64,000 bases of DNA from positions 31,442,501-31,506,500 of the forward strand of contig CAIIXF020000012.1 of the NCBI GenBank assembly GCA_903813345.2. The letters run 5' to 3'. Below the pieces are notes generated by a model. That model saw only the letters and a program-made list of their open reading frames with translations, did not search any database and was not told where the DNA came from. A program made the position numbers and the translations under genes. Numbering within the stretch: the stretch's first letter is position 1; every line of letters starts with the position of its first letter. Positions 45,435 through 58,630 of this stretch are shown one piece after another. Source of the DNA: Owenia fusiformis. Taxonomy: Eukaryota; Annelida; Polychaeta; Sabellida; Oweniidae.

Positions 45435-46962
45435 TCACTCATTGCTGGAAATATGCATCTTCAATACCATAGAAAAGAAAAACAAATGCAAAAACAATTT
45501 TCAAAGTGAAAATTACTGTAGACTAGATTTATGGTATGTAGTCAATGGTAGTGCAAGTCTTCAAACTAGTTATCAAAACAGATCAGTGGTTTCAGTAACT
45601 TTCTGCACAAGGGGCAGATGGAAAAAACAAGAGGCGCCATTCAAAATAACCAATTTTACACTCCCGGAAATGCAAATTCTTGTCCATGGACAGAAAGTGG
45701 ACAAATGAACAAGGGCATGGACAGGCTTTGCCAAAAATGATATAGAATTCTGATGTACAATATATTTCAAAGACAATGTATCTGAAATACAATATTATTG
45801 TACAGTCAATCAAAGTTTTGAACTTTGAATCCTATTAAGAGGTGATTTAAGATGTCCAGGATTTTACTTTTTGCAGGTTTGTCAAAGTCATTTCCCCGTG
45901 TGATATTTGGTCAACACAAATGACACCATATAATTTACATCGAAATTTATCTGCTGACTTATACAGTCCTCATGTAGAGTTTGAAAACATGTTTTTTCAT
46001 ATATTTACTATTTATCATGACTTAAAAATTATTTTAAGAGATTTTTGAAAAAAATGTTTTTGAAATGAAAGTTGTCAGCTTTTCATTTCTTAAATTCCGA
46101 ATTTGCCGCCATTTTTCAAATAAAGTTGAACTTTTTTAATCATCAAATATTTCACTACACAGTGCAAGAAATTATTATCTTTTAAACAACAATATAAAGA
46201 TTGAACAAAGGACACACTATTTCAATAATAAAATGTCATATCTGATGTGCCAATACAATGTTTTAGCATATCGAAAATGTTTTGCAACCTAACTTTTCTA
46301 TGCTAAACTAAGAAATAAACCAATGTTGACTGTCTAACCAGGTTAAAAAGATGAATACATTATGTTTTCAATATCATTACCATTGGTTTCCGTGAGAACT
46401 AAAATATGAAATGCATTTGCCCTGAACCACTTTCATTCATGAATGAGTTTATTGCTCGCTTATTTATCAACCAATTTTTTTAATTTTGTCTGCAAAAAAC
46501 AAGTGAGGATGAATGCTATGCATCGGTCTGAATTATGTGTTAGTGTAACCTCTCAAAGTTAGTTTTTAATAAATTCACGGTATTTTGAACAAACGGTCCT
46601 TCAAAACAAAATTTTTTGAAATTAATAAAAAGTTTCACATTTCACACTTTGATAATATTGGATAAGCCAAAGTTTATATTGGACCTTTAACTGATTAATA
46701 CAATTTTACACCCATTGGAAAGATGTACTGTGACTAGTTGTATTAATCATACATTTATCTGCATGTCCCATGGAAAATAAGGTACAAATCATAAACAAGG
46801 AAGTGCAAAATAAGATCCCTAAATCAAATAAAGGACAGTCTATAGAAGACTTTTAATTTCCCCCAAACTTAGACAATATTTGGCTTCTGACAAACGGCGG
46901 ATTATCGAAAACAAACGGCGATTTTAGGCACTCGCCCCCTGCTATTGAAAGCCCAGCAGATC
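45435..46962. other. Intergenic stretch without features
   Basis: AT-rich, no gene or clear repeat recognised. Confidence 0.4.
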
Positions 46963-47165
46963 CGTTTCGGTAACAAAATGTCGGAACCTCGAAGGTACGA
47001 TTTTACAGTTGTCCTTATTGCATGAGTTGTACAGTGTACGGCAGAATCTCCATGACATTTTCATAAAAAATGGATGTAAGCATTATACATGTATGTTTAA
47101 GAACATCTCCACGTTTGCGAACAAATAGTTCTGATCAGAAGACGACAGAATCATCCACTTCTTGT
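46963..47165. mobile_element. Half copy of the 4051-4575 foldback family
   Basis: Shares GGTAACAAAATGTCGGAAC, GAAGGTACGATTT, GGCAGAAT-CC-ACGACATTTT-like and TTTGCGAACAAATAGTTC with the left arm of the 525-bp MITE, but the second arm is missing. Confidence 0.5.
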
Positions 47166-49283
47166 ACAAATGTTATTGATACACATTTGTGATGAAAATG
47201 TCGTATACATACATTTTGCATACAACTCGTGCACACAATAACACTGGTAAATAGTTATAATAGTAGTATCCGATTACTGAATAGCGAGTCATGAGTATAT
47301 ACATCCAATAATATGTTGAATTTCATAACATCTGAAGTGAGGAATCCATTCGATTATTGGAGCTGATGAGGGATATATTTGCTCCTGACTGCCTAAAGCT
47401 TTAGTTGTCGAATATAACTATTACCATACAGGTTAAATATTTGGATACAAATCGACTTCATTCTTGACGAAAATGATGCAAATAAAAATTTCCCTCGACG
47501 GAAGTTAATCCATTTTGTTACAAAAACGTAACGTCTTTAAAACCAGGTGGGGACTAGAGAATAATGAACAAGGCACAGGGTGAGCAATATTGTACCTAAA
47601 ATATAGCACTGTAGATTTCTTAACCCAGAAAGCAAGATGGCCGTTGAAAAAATAATCAGCTCAAGAACCTCATAACATGTCGTGGTTTTCCTTGAATTTC
47701 AATGACAAGAATATATCTGTAAATCTCCAAATTTGCCACCAGAAAGCGAGCTAGTGAATCAGCTCTGAAACTTGTTACAATGTAACATTATGTAAAAATT
47801 GGAAGGGATTCAGTTTAGTGGTTCTCCCTCAATCGCGATGACAAGATTGATCTAATATCTTCCAAAATGGCCGTTACTAGAAAGCAAGATGGCCGCCGAA
47901 AAGTTATTCAGCTCTAGAACTCCTTATCTTCTTATAATCGCGATATATACATTGTCATTCTTTTATAATAAAGCAGAGATTAAAGATTGTAGAGGTTTAC
48001 TCCAAACGCTTGAAACCTTCAAACTCCCCCCCCCCCATGGTTATAAAGACGTTACGTCTTTTTACCAAAATGGATGACATCGGTCTGAGGAAATATTCGA
48101 TTTCATAATTTTCACCAAGTAGGAGGTCGATCTGTATCCAAATATGTTATGCTACTAGTAACATCCGGTCACTAAAAAGCTAGCCAGTCACAAGAAAATA
48201 TATCTAGCAGCCCCAATATCGAATGAGTATACCCACTTAAGCAACCAGGACCTTATCTTGTAAATTCCATAACGTCTTGCCTTGTATTAGCTCCTATTAA
48301 CGCCCTGGTTGCTAAATTGTGGAGTTTCTCACTCGATTATTTGAGCCTTTGGATGTATATACTCGTCTTTACTATTAACACACGGGAAAAGTATGTGGAT
48401 ACCGGTCGACTTCCTTCTTAGTGAGAATGATAAAAATAAAAAATCCTCCAACGGAAGCTCATCATACATTTGGTTATAAAGACATTATTGAGATTAAGTG
48501 AACCCTGTCACTGTTTAAATTAACCTTTTATTTAATATCCCTTGACCTCAGGAGGCCATAGCAACTATAATGTACACTCGGGCTGCACTTAAACTAGTGA
48601 AACTATTGACTCTTTCCAACAATTATTACTAGCCTTTGAATTTTATTTTTATTTATTTTTTATACATACTTCCAAAATGTATTTATCACCATATAAAATG
48701 TGTTTTTTATACTGGTTGACACAAAAATGCCACCCATTAATTTTGGAATAACTTTCTAAATAATTATAAACTCTTCATGATTTTTTGTGAGTCGATAGAT
48801 CCTCCAATGGAGGACAGATTGGTATACTTGCCTAGCATCAACAACTTGGGAATGATGATATATCTCATTTTCCGTGGAGGTATGCTCTGACACAAAATCA
48901 TTAGGAAACGTAAATTAGAAAATCTGTCTTTTCTAAGATTTACCCAATGAGCAAGTCAGTTTAACAAATTTGACATTATTTTAGATAACATGGGTAGAAA
49001 TGACATTATTGACACAAGACAAAATCGTATGGAATAATTTGCGATAAGCTAGTTATTAAGCTTGTTATTATGGTCTTACTAGTGGTTATTATTGAGTAAT
49101 GGTACAGGTATTCGATATGGTATTGCAGCTTACACTTAAGTAATGGTACACGTATCCTTGGATTTTAGGCCCGAATACCGAGGTTTATTTTTTTAATTAT
49201 CGTGTATTATTATTTTGTGTTAATATTAGTTAACCATATAACTATTGGCATGATATGATAACCTTGTTATATTAATATAGCGC
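47166..49283. other. Repeat-rich intergenic DNA
   Basis: A segment of about 100 bp occurs three times: 47438-47534 and 48391-48487 in the same orientation, and 48041-48150 inverted (shared GGATAC-GATCGAC, AAAATGAT, ACGGAAG, TTGGTTA). AGAAAGCAAGATGGCCG occurs at about 47625 and 47880. A C11 tract lies at 48026-48036. No gene. Confidence 0.45.
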
Positions 49284-49529
49284 ATAGGCGTAGCCAGGGG
49301 GATGCGATGTGTGCGATCGCACCCCCCCCCCTCCATAACCAATGAAAATAGAACCATTAGATAGAAGAAAAAAGTCTTAAAATGCTTTTTATTTGAAGCT
49401 TCTAGCTCGATTTTGAACGAAGTTGCACCAATTTTTGTAAAATTCAAAACAAATCTTCAAAAACATTTTTTATGCCACGATCGCACCCCCCCCCCCCCTC
49501 CCCCCGACTGAAAGCTGGCTACGCCACTG
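49284..49529. mobile_element. GGCGTAGCC-type short inverted repeat element
   Basis: Starts ATAGGCGTAGCCAGGGGGAT and ends GCTGGCTACGCCACTG, an inverted pair, with GCGATCGCACCCCCC-like blocks inside both ends carrying C10 and C13 tracts. A partial copy, CATAGGCGTAGCCAGG followed by G10, lies at 52589-52625. Non-coding. Confidence 0.6.
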
Positions 49530-50676
49530 TAACGTGTAATCAATACGCTACATTTTGTATGTTCAATTTGTATACTAAAAACTGTTATTAATCCACAAAT
49601 TTAGATGAAGACAAGATAAAAATTCGAATCAAGAATGAAAAGGTGTCTAAGTATATGATTCTTAAGGGTAATGCATATTTGAATTAAACAGAGGCGGGTT
49701 AATTTATATTGTGCTATGAATTACGCTATTATTCAAAATTGCAGCTAAGATGCCTGTTTTACGATACCCTGCGTGCAGAGTCTAGTTAAACTACACTAAG
49801 ACGAAGCTCTCTTTTAGTGAAGTCAAAGGGTAGTTTTATGAAAAATATCACGGAAGATGTATTCTAGATATCAGTAGTATTCTCAGAAATTTATTATCCG
49901 AAACGGATAACATCTGGCCACTCAGACAAACAATCGCAGACATAGGCTAAGCTTGTTTATTTAACAGTTAGATTTGTTGACTTACCGATCCGTATTTCAA
50001 TCTCCGGGAAGACGTTCTTTTCACTTTGTATTTGCGTGCAGTGTAATATAAGTTGATACTTTTGTTCAAAAATGTACTTTTAATGGCCATTTTATGCCTT
50101 TTATTTTCAAATTATGTTTTGTTTGGATGTCAGTGTGAAAAGTCAAGAAACGTCAACCCCGACTTTAAATTGTTTTAAAATGTTGGTTAATCACTTATGG
50201 CAAATCACAAGGTTGATGATGTCAACGGACCATGATCGTGGAAGGCTATCAATATCAGGTGTATATCGCATAGAAAATAAATATAGCTAATTTTTCGCAC
50301 TGATATGATGATGACTATTCTGGCGAATCGGGTAGATATTTCTCAGTTTTTTCCGGTAATAAAACTATTCATTTCTATCAATTTTACAAACGGGGTCCTT
50401 TGAATGCACATTAAAACTATAAAAGTATTTATTGGGCGTACATACTCGTTCTGTTATGTTACTTACATTTCATTTGCAAGTTGTCCACATATTAATCCGG
50501 CGTTTTGTTTAATCAAATTTCCCGCCCCTTGAGGTTTCCGACTGTAAAACTTAATATTTAATACTAACCAATGCATCAGTTAATATTTTCAGAATACAAA
50601 TTTTCCATTTTTATTTCTCTGATAGATAAAGTCTCATTTTGAATCTGTTCGTGTATTAAAGAGTATGCTTTTATAA

Positions 50677-50815
50677 TGCCGTGGTCACATTTGCTCAGAT
50701 TTTCAGCACCGGCGCCCGGCCGTTGAGTATTTTGTTCAAAATTGTATTCAATTCTGAACAAAATACTCAATCGGCCGGGCGCCGTAATGAAAATCGGAAC
50801 AAATGTTACCAAGTC
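50677..50815. mobile_element. Palindromic MITE with GC-rich stems, copy 2
   Basis: Same layout as 41526-41662: TGGTCACATTTGCTC and complement at the ends, CGGCGCCCGGCCG and CGGCCGGGCGCCG inside, loop TTGTATTCAATT. Confidence 0.75.
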
Positions 50816-51227
50816 ATAACTGATGAAAAATCAAATGAGAACATGAACATGGATAATAGGGGAACTATTACGCTGCGTGCAGAGTCTAATTATAAACTAC
50901 GAGAAGACGAAACTCTCATTAGAGAAGTGAAGTCGAACGAATGCAAAGGGTAGGGTACTATAGAAGGGGATCATATAAAAGCACGATCTATTTCACAACG
51001 CCTTTAACTTTTGTTCTTCAACTGTTGCCCTCTGTGCATTTCAAAAATAAAATATCTTAATCTGATTTGTTCCACCTTTCTTTTCGCTCAGTTCTGCACT
51101 ATTATTTCCATATGTTGTTTAGGATTATGTCATTTGCGAAATAGCTGTAAGACATTATGAGAATGAATATGGGAGTTTCCACGATAATGTTGTTCACATG
51201 ATTTTATACACATACCTGCATAACAAT

Positions 51228-51908
51228 CGGAGACAGAAGTCTTAATATTGTCCAATAAAAAATGAGAATCTAACATTTAATGATAACAAAAGGATTAATT
51301 GCTTAGTTCTCTTTGTTTTAGTCTTTGTTTTCTTAAATGCGGAAGTGTACCAACATCACCTAGATTACATAAGAGATCATCTAACAGTCTAAAATTGCTT
51401 TTAATTGCAAGTTAATGCATTCCGACCAAAATTTGTATACCTGTAATTGGGGGGGGGCGATGTTACATCACATAACTACAACGTTCATATAGAAATATAC
51501 AATAAGCATGTCCGTATAAAAGCTAAAATTATAAAAACTCATTTCAAAGTCATTCTGTTCATGGAAGCGTCAAGTTATGAAAAACAATGCTAAACACTCA
51601 AACAAATCGACTTGATTACCTTTGAAAACTTCTTGAGAGGAAATGGACAAATGTATTTTTCTAACTCATTAGAACGTCTGTCTGATTGAAATACTATTTT
51701 TAAATACAAACATAAATGATTTAATCTTGGTCAGAAGTCTTAACATTGTCCAACAAAATAATAAGAATCTAACATTTAATGATTACAAAAGGATTAATTG
51801 CTATATAGTCTTTGTCTTAGTCTTTGTTTTTCTAACGGCGGAAGTGTACCAACATCACCTTGATTACAGAAGAGATCATCTACAGTCTAAAATTGCTTTT
51901 AATTCCCG
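51228..51908 (+). repeat. Pair of 170-bp direct repeats
   Basis: 51228-51400 and 51731-51908 share CAGAAGTCTTAA, GAATCTAACATTTAATGAT, ACAAAAGGATTAATTGCT, GCGGAAGTGTACCAACATCA and GTCTAAAATTGCTTTTAATT, with about 10% divergence by eye. Origin unknown. Confidence 0.6.
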
Positions 51909-53945
51909 GGTTTTGATTACATTTTATGTATAGACTTTTTTGCCTCTATTCTCATTTTTAAACCTGTTTCTGTTTGCTTATTTAACAATTGTGATAAATT
52001 ATTCAGTTAGAGTCGAAACCAAAACAATTTTCTACATTATAGTCCCCTCCTCTTGCACTGACTAAATATTAAAATAAGCTAGTCTGATTGCGAATTTACA
52101 AATCCTGTAAAAGTAGCTTCAAACCGCCTTTTAATCAGAGAAAACAATAAGTTAATTCATCTGATTGCGAAAATACGAATCAATCTGATTATCTGATCTC
52201 CATGCTATTTGATTCGTGCATTATCTACAAGTCAGTCGGGCAAGGGTGAAATTATTTCATTTGAAAACAGAAATAAATATCAGAACCCCTCTAGCATAAC
52301 TATTCGGAAGAAATTCATACAAAAAATAAGGTACACAACTGATGAAGGGTCGCACACAATGCACGCACCCCTCTCCTCCTCCTCCGTGTTTGCCCACACA
52401 CGACCATATTTGACAATTTTTCTAAAAGCGTTTTCCCCGGGAATATAGGTGTAGCGGTTGCCAGAAGTCGCACAGCTTGGGAGTCAGGGTATCCTGATCC
52501 ATGCCTCAACGCCTGACAGGTCTGATATTTAGAGGTGGCGCAAGAATTATTAGGGGGCGGGGTAAACGTGAAAGTTGCCAAAATATCCATAGGCGTAGCC
52601 AGGAGGGGGGGGGGTGCGATGGGTGCGATAACAATAGGCTTTATATATGCTTTAATGTTTTATTTATCATGATGCTTTTATGTAGGCTATTAATAACAGT
52701 TCTTTTTGCAATATAAAACTGGTATGTTTATGCAAATTCCGATTGGACTAATATAAAGGGATATTGTTTCATTATGTGGACTTGAGAAAGTCCGACATAC
52801 TCATTGCTTTCAACCCAAAACTTAAAATAGGAAGTTATCAAGATCCCAAGAACACGATCGCTACTTAAACAATACGTTTGTAAAATCCCGGCGATCGAAA
52901 TGCAATCAAACGCAATCAGGTGCCTAATTAGTCTTTTGATCTCTAAAGTTTTACGACTGAACGTTTCAATGAACTCGTGAGAAGCAAACGCAACCATCAT
53001 ATAAACATTTTTCTAGTAAATCTAAAATAGAGTAAAACCCAGGGAAAAAGATCGCGTGTTCATAGGAATTAGGCATATTTCAATTTTAAAATAACAAAAG
53101 TCAGTCTCGGAAGAATTTTCCAAGCATTCCCTGCTTCGATGCGTTTTTATTGCAAGGGCCATTTGGCGCCGATATGAATTCATTATAGGGCATTAGGGTT
53201 GTGCTTTATTTGTTTTATTTATATAAATGTTATAAAATGTGTAAGACACTTTAATGAATTATTTTTAGGGTTACAATGCATATTTGACTTTTCCCTCTAA
53301 ACGTTTAAAATTCATCTTTTCTTAGTTTGCTTCAATAAAATTAACATTGGATCCCAGACAGTTATCAAATTCTCAGACATTTGATTAATATAGATATTTG
53401 TACTTCCTTTGACCAGTGGTGCTGGTGTGACTGAGATTCGAATCTAATCTGTTTCATTTTTATGTAAATTGAGAGGAATAAAGTTTTATTTTCAGCATTT
53501 TAACAATCTTAACGTTTGGCGTGCAGCTCAACTAATACACAATCAAAGGTCAGAATACAGAAATAAGAACATGCCTTTTATTTGTTATTCAAGCTCGAGC
53601 AATATCCCCGTTATAAAACCAAAATAACTGCGGTTAGGTACCATATCTTGATTACGGTAAAGACAGGCCATCTCATTCTGGTATGCCAGAGCCACTCTTA
53701 TCTGCCGATTGTGGAAGGATAAAGACAAAGGGGTCGCGGCTATCGCGATGAGGCCATCTTATTTCTAGGAATTATTTCTGCCTCTCATTCCTTAAACCGG
53801 CTTCGTTAAACAGTGCCAAAATATATAAGTCGGAGCCAAAAACAAGACTATTTTTATATTTAAATCCCCTCGCCTTGTCAATGTCTATGCCTGCATCTGG
53901 TTTTATACAGATATATACACATAGCTTACTTACTGGCCATGGACA

Positions 53946-54379
53946 GGGGGGGGGGGGGGCACAGAAACGAACATTCTAAATGCGCATTTAGAGAGTTTTG
54001 GTCCGTTTAAAAATCTGTAAAAAATTGGGGTACTTAAAAGCATCGGGAGGCATCATATATTTCAAATTAGACACGAGGAAGTCAATATTGAGCAAGTTAT
54101 GGCTGTTTTAAATTCAAATAAAACCGTTAACCCGTACCGGTCCAGCTTTTGACCCGTATCGGTCAATTTTCGTTAGCTGCGTATACCAAGGGTGGTATAG
54201 ATAGTATTAGGAAAAATCCTAACTCAAAGTTTTTGTTCTCTCGCAATCCTGAGCAAACCACTCGCCGGGCAAGCATTCTTTAAAAACGTGAAGTTTTCAC
54301 CATGTTGAGCAGTTTTGAAAATTGTCCAATTTGAACCATCGCCTTGTATATTTCTGTAACTGCCCCCCCCCCCCCCCCC
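53946..54379. repeat. Longest poly-G and poly-C tracts
   Basis: G14 at 53946-53959 and C17 at 54363-54379, 400 bp apart and of opposite strand sense. Part of a cluster of nine tracts of at least nine bases between 42.19 and 54.38 kb. Confidence 0.8.
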
Positions 54380-55670
54380 TTGACACTCGAGTGTAAAAAT
54401 CCTTTCCACACTGTCAATGGTTTACCAAAATAGTTCATGTCAGGAAGGGGGAGGGGTGAGTGTGGAGAACAATCACTGACTGCGATTTATATGATTGAAC
54501 ATTATACACTTATCATAGATTCGTAAAGAATAGTTTTAAAATAAACAGCTTGTTTAATGATTGGAGTGATGTATGCATAGAAGAATGACACTGGTTTTGA
54601 AATATCTTAATTATCCCATTGAATGAAGCCATCCGTCCCTCTGTCCATTCTTAACTCATACTAGTGGACTGATTTGATTTAAAGGAGAAGTCTCGGTGTA
54701 GAACGTGTACACACTAATGGGAACGAATTTTACTCATTTCTATTTAGGATTCTGCTCATTCTGTTCATATACTAGCGGGGCTTTAGAGCATTTACAAACG
54801 CACGAATTGTATTGTTTTAAGGCAACTTTTATGAAATATAATGTATTTAAAGCTGATTAATTTTAGATTATATTCGGTTCAATTTTACAAATAATGAATA
54901 GTATTACAGTATATCGAAAAATATACAATGATTTACATTAAATTGCTCAGACTGCAAACAATGTACATGGTTGGCGAATTTGCATGCGCGTTCTTGATAA
55001 TAAGAATTAAAGGTTGAGCTTAAAAATCAAACATTTTCTTTTTTAAACATAATAAATCTTTTAATCAAGAAAATAAAAATAAGATTGATGATTGAGCTTT
55101 TCATAGTCAACTGCGACTGTGTCGACGCATGTTTATTTACTTAGCTAATTAGATATGTAAAATTGTTAATGGCCGCAAAGGATAATACGTACATGTAAGC
55201 TGTTCGGATAAGACATTTCTATATGATTAATAACAAATCCCGGGCAGAATGTTATTCAACAGTAACTGATCTTATTGGTTATTATTCAATTTGGATAATT
55301 AATCTATTATCTCGTCGTATTGATGTTTATTATATAGTGTTTCTCGTTGTGTGATAATATATGTGAAAGCAATCCAGTGAATGATTCAAATAATGGTTAA
55401 GACAAAAATCCCAATTTCAGATAATTGTATTTTTGAACATTTTTTGACAATTTCATCAAGAGCACACCTGCACGGAAGACATCTCTAAATCTGGAAGTTG
55501 TTGTTGTTGTTGTTAGTCAAGTACATGAATCTTTTATGTATTGGACGTTCTATCTCACAAAGAATGTTTGAGATACTGAGAAATTGTATTCCAAAATGGC
55601 ATATTTTTGTGGCTTATCAATTACCATTTTTATTTAATTGCAACATTTAGACTATTTTATATCACATAAA

Positions 55671-55676
55671 TTTATT
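55671..55676 (-). terminator. Poly(A) signal of vWA gene B
   Basis: TTTATT on the plus strand, AATAAA on the minus strand, about 16 bp past the stop of gene B. Confidence 0.5.
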
Positions 55677-55691
55677 GTTAAGAATAGGAAA

Positions 55692-57430
55692 TTATAAGTT
55701 GCACTTGAAATTATCTCGTATATATTCAAGGATTCCCCCTACAGTTTCTGTATCATTTAGAAGCTCTGTTTCTTTGTCCAATGAGAACCTTAATGATGGG
55801 TCAAGAACTATATCTGCAATCTCAGCTTCTCCTTCAGCAATGGCTTTCCCCAGGGCTTTGCTATTTGCCAAATTCTTTTTCCTATTGACAAGAACAGTGT
55901 TTGTCTTCACCCACACAATCTCAATGCCTTGCTCCCTTGTCAAGGCATTAGCGTTATTCAACCCTAACTTTTTCTCGATGGGTGGCCGCGGAGATGTTCT
56001 TCCGTCGCCAACAACAATAACAAGGTCTTTGTATTTATCGTCGTTTCGATCATTTGGTTTTTTAAAGAACGCTTCCTTTGCAAATTGAAATGCAAATCGG
56101 ATTCTTGTTGTACATTCCTGATAGATATTAGACGAATTTAGAAAACGTTCAAGTGTTTGATCTTTTTTATTTGCCGGGGGAAATTTCCAAACGTTTTCCC
56201 TGATGACTTTCCTACTAAATGGTACCACTCCAAACCATGCACCATCATTCGTGTTGAGAATGAGTCGTTCTGATAGCTTATTTATTAACTGAATACCCAT
56301 TAGCCTATCTTTTCTGGGGACAGAGCAGGAAAAGTCGAGGATAAAGACAATATCTGCGCATGCGTGTATCTTCATGCTTCTATGATAACCTGGATCATCT
56401 GCAACTAAAAGGCCAATATTATTGATCAGAAGATATACAAGCAATACAGTTCTTGCATGAATGGATGTTATATATTGAACTGACTCAACTTAATGTCGAA
56501 GAAAAGCCTTCACAATTGTCAGGTGGAAAATTAAATTATATTTCTTGTATCACAGGGGAACATGTTCCTTCTCTATATTAACGGTCATTTGGTCTACCCG
56601 ATACATTAAACTCAAAATCCTTCATCTATGCTGATTATCACCGTCTTGTTGATAAACTCAACAAGGCAATAATCTGATCCCAAAACCATCATAAAACTTT
56701 GACCATACTCTTAACCAACTTCATCGGGCTTTCAACAAATCTCATTTATTTGTGAAGAGCTCATTTTGCAATTCTCTCTCCACTTAAGTATCAAGAAGCT
56801 TAGACAGCAATGAAAAATCCCCACAACTGCTCTCCGACAAACTTTGCATCTTAATTACTCCATCTCGGGAATATTAACAATCGCTTGTGTCACCCTCACT
56901 TCATTGAACATTATATTGTATGTATTTTATAAAATGATCAAAATGAATTGAATTTGAAAATCGAGTCCCCATGTACTTTTAGTACGTAGTTTTATACTAA
57001 AATATATGTGGCTCATTTATGAAAATTTTGGGTTGCGTCAAATTAAGAGAAATAGTAAATACGTGACGGAATCATTACCTCCTGCAAGTTTAACTTCATT
57101 TCTTGCTCTTGCTTCCAATGTCGTTGTAGATTTATCTGTTGGTTTTATAAGGGCTGGTGTCGTTGGTGATTTTGTTTTCCTTGTTTTTATAGCTGTGTCC
57201 GGGGTAGTCACCTTCAGCGAGGAAGGTAGCTTTAAGCATATGATTATGGAGGAGCCCCTCCCGCATCTGAATGCCACCTTACCCAGGAAACTTCCAACTT
57301 TACGACAATCACTAATATCCGAACAACTTTCACGACCTGAAACTTGTCTTCTAACTCGCTCACATTGCGCCATATCCGGTACGGATAATATGATGACAAG
57401 AAGTGAATACACCAAAGTTTCCATCATCAA
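55692..57430 (-). CDS. vWA gene B: secreted single-vWA-domain protein
   Basis: Exon 1 is 57430-57079 and exon 2 is 56398-55692, 352 residues, with the same splice sites and phase as gene A (GGAG|GTAATG; TTGCAG). It has a signal peptide starting MMMETLVYSLLV, the RVRRQ basic site, the same four-Cys spacing as A, and a Thr/Lys-rich linker three residues shorter. The vWA domain has DFSCS, TTRIRFAF and VVGDGRT, so the metal site is complete. The DNA coding for signal peptide and Cys segment is identical to gene A over about 120 bp, while the linker and the C-terminal half of the domain have diverged. Predicted secreted, ligand unknown; tandem paralogue of A, about 10.4 kb away. Confidence 0.85.
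56399..57078. other. Intron of vWA gene B
   Basis: 680 bp, GT-AG, phase 1, similar in size to the intron of gene A. No features. Confidence 0.75.
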
Positions 57431-57523
57431 ATTTCGCCGTTTTGCGATTGGAAATCAAGCCACCAATAAAGTGAAAAGTGTTAATCCATTACTGCATCAT
57501 AAAGACAACCGTTAGTATAAGTT

Positions 57524-57613
57524 TTCTATTTTATTCTGCACCTTCGAATTCTAGACACTGTTAATCATTTGATTCATCAATGTTGTCGAGTTTGTTTGTC
57601 ACATTGATTTATA
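57524..57613 (-). promoter_or_regulatory. Conserved upstream block of gene B
   Basis: Counterpart of 45342-45434. On the minus strand it holds TTATAAATC in place of TATATAAA, about 175 bp before the ATG. Confidence 0.4.
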
Positions 57614-58630
57614 ATTCAATCAATGTTAAAAATAACATCCTCATTTACATAATATGTTAAATGAAATGCGAAATCAATTTCAGAATAGACCTTCTTTCAA
57701 GAGATAATTAATTAAAAAAAACTCTGGTGATGGATTTTGACCCCTTAATAGTCTTCTGAACTTCGAGACCAGATTTTGTCCGTCCCACATCATTTGAAAC
57801 TAAAAGCCTTTGATGTTATGTGTATGTATTGGAATATCAATAATTTAGATGTATAATTATTCTTTAACTTGTATGGTAATGACTTCAGTATGAATTAAAT
57901 GTCCCCCGGCCTTAATGTTCACTGGGGTATTCGACTTCCGTAGCGTACCGAAACCAACTGCATACGTTGCGTCAATAGCAATGGCCATTTTGAAAATTGT
58001 TAAGTAGGTCAACGTAGGCTTCACAAGTTATATAAAGGATTCTGTAGGTTATCGCAAAAAATTAGACGATTCTTGTTTGAAATATGAATATTTTCTGAAC
58101 GTGAACAATTACATAAACATTCATTATCTTCAGGAAAACTTTATTTTATGATAATGGAGTTAATCATACTTAATGATATTAAAGGAGCAATTGACCTTTC
58201 AACATACCTTTTCAAAAATGTTGATTTAATTTTCACCAAAAATGCAACCTTTTATTATATTGTTGATGAATAATTAGAATGTGCTTTGAGATATGTTATA
58301 TTTTCTAAAAGGAAGAGTGGATTCCTTCAGTGACTTTAAAGATACTGAATTTGGATGATCAAAATGAGCTGACACCAATGAATCGCATGAGTTTTTTCAA
58401 TGGGAAAATAACATGGGGACACACTAATATCGGGGGAACTCGGTTTTCCTTTCAAGAACTATTTGATACATCAAAATAAAGAATCGTAAAAGTGCATTAA
58501 ACATTGTAAAAATGATTGCATTTTAGGTGAAAATAAGGTCAGCATCTTTGAAAAAGTGTGTTGATGCGTTGATTGCAAGCTATCTCCAAGTCTGATTGAC
58601 TCTATTAGTTATTGTTTTATATACCTCATA
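57614..58630. other. Intergenic stretch without features
   Basis: No gene or clear repeat recognised. Confidence 0.4.

Larger units (their letters stand above)
49530..55670. other. Intergenic DNA with scattered repeats and poly-G/C tracts
   Basis: No gene supported. Contains the palindromic MITE 50677-50815, the direct repeats 51228-51400 and 51731-51908, a short repeated block CTGCGTGCAGAGTCTA at about 49770 and 50873, and G/C homopolymers at 51449, 52605, 53946 and 54363. 52.7-53.9 kb and 54.4-55.6 kb look featureless. Confidence 0.4.

Noticed and set aside
52315-52590. 91-codon minus-strand ORF in a less AT-rich patch
   Set aside because: No recognisable domain, borders the GGCGTAGCC/poly-G repeat; likely repeat-derived.
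53437-53460. GATTCGAATC motif resembling a tRNA T-loop box
   Set aside because: No acceptor stem or A box at the expected distance.
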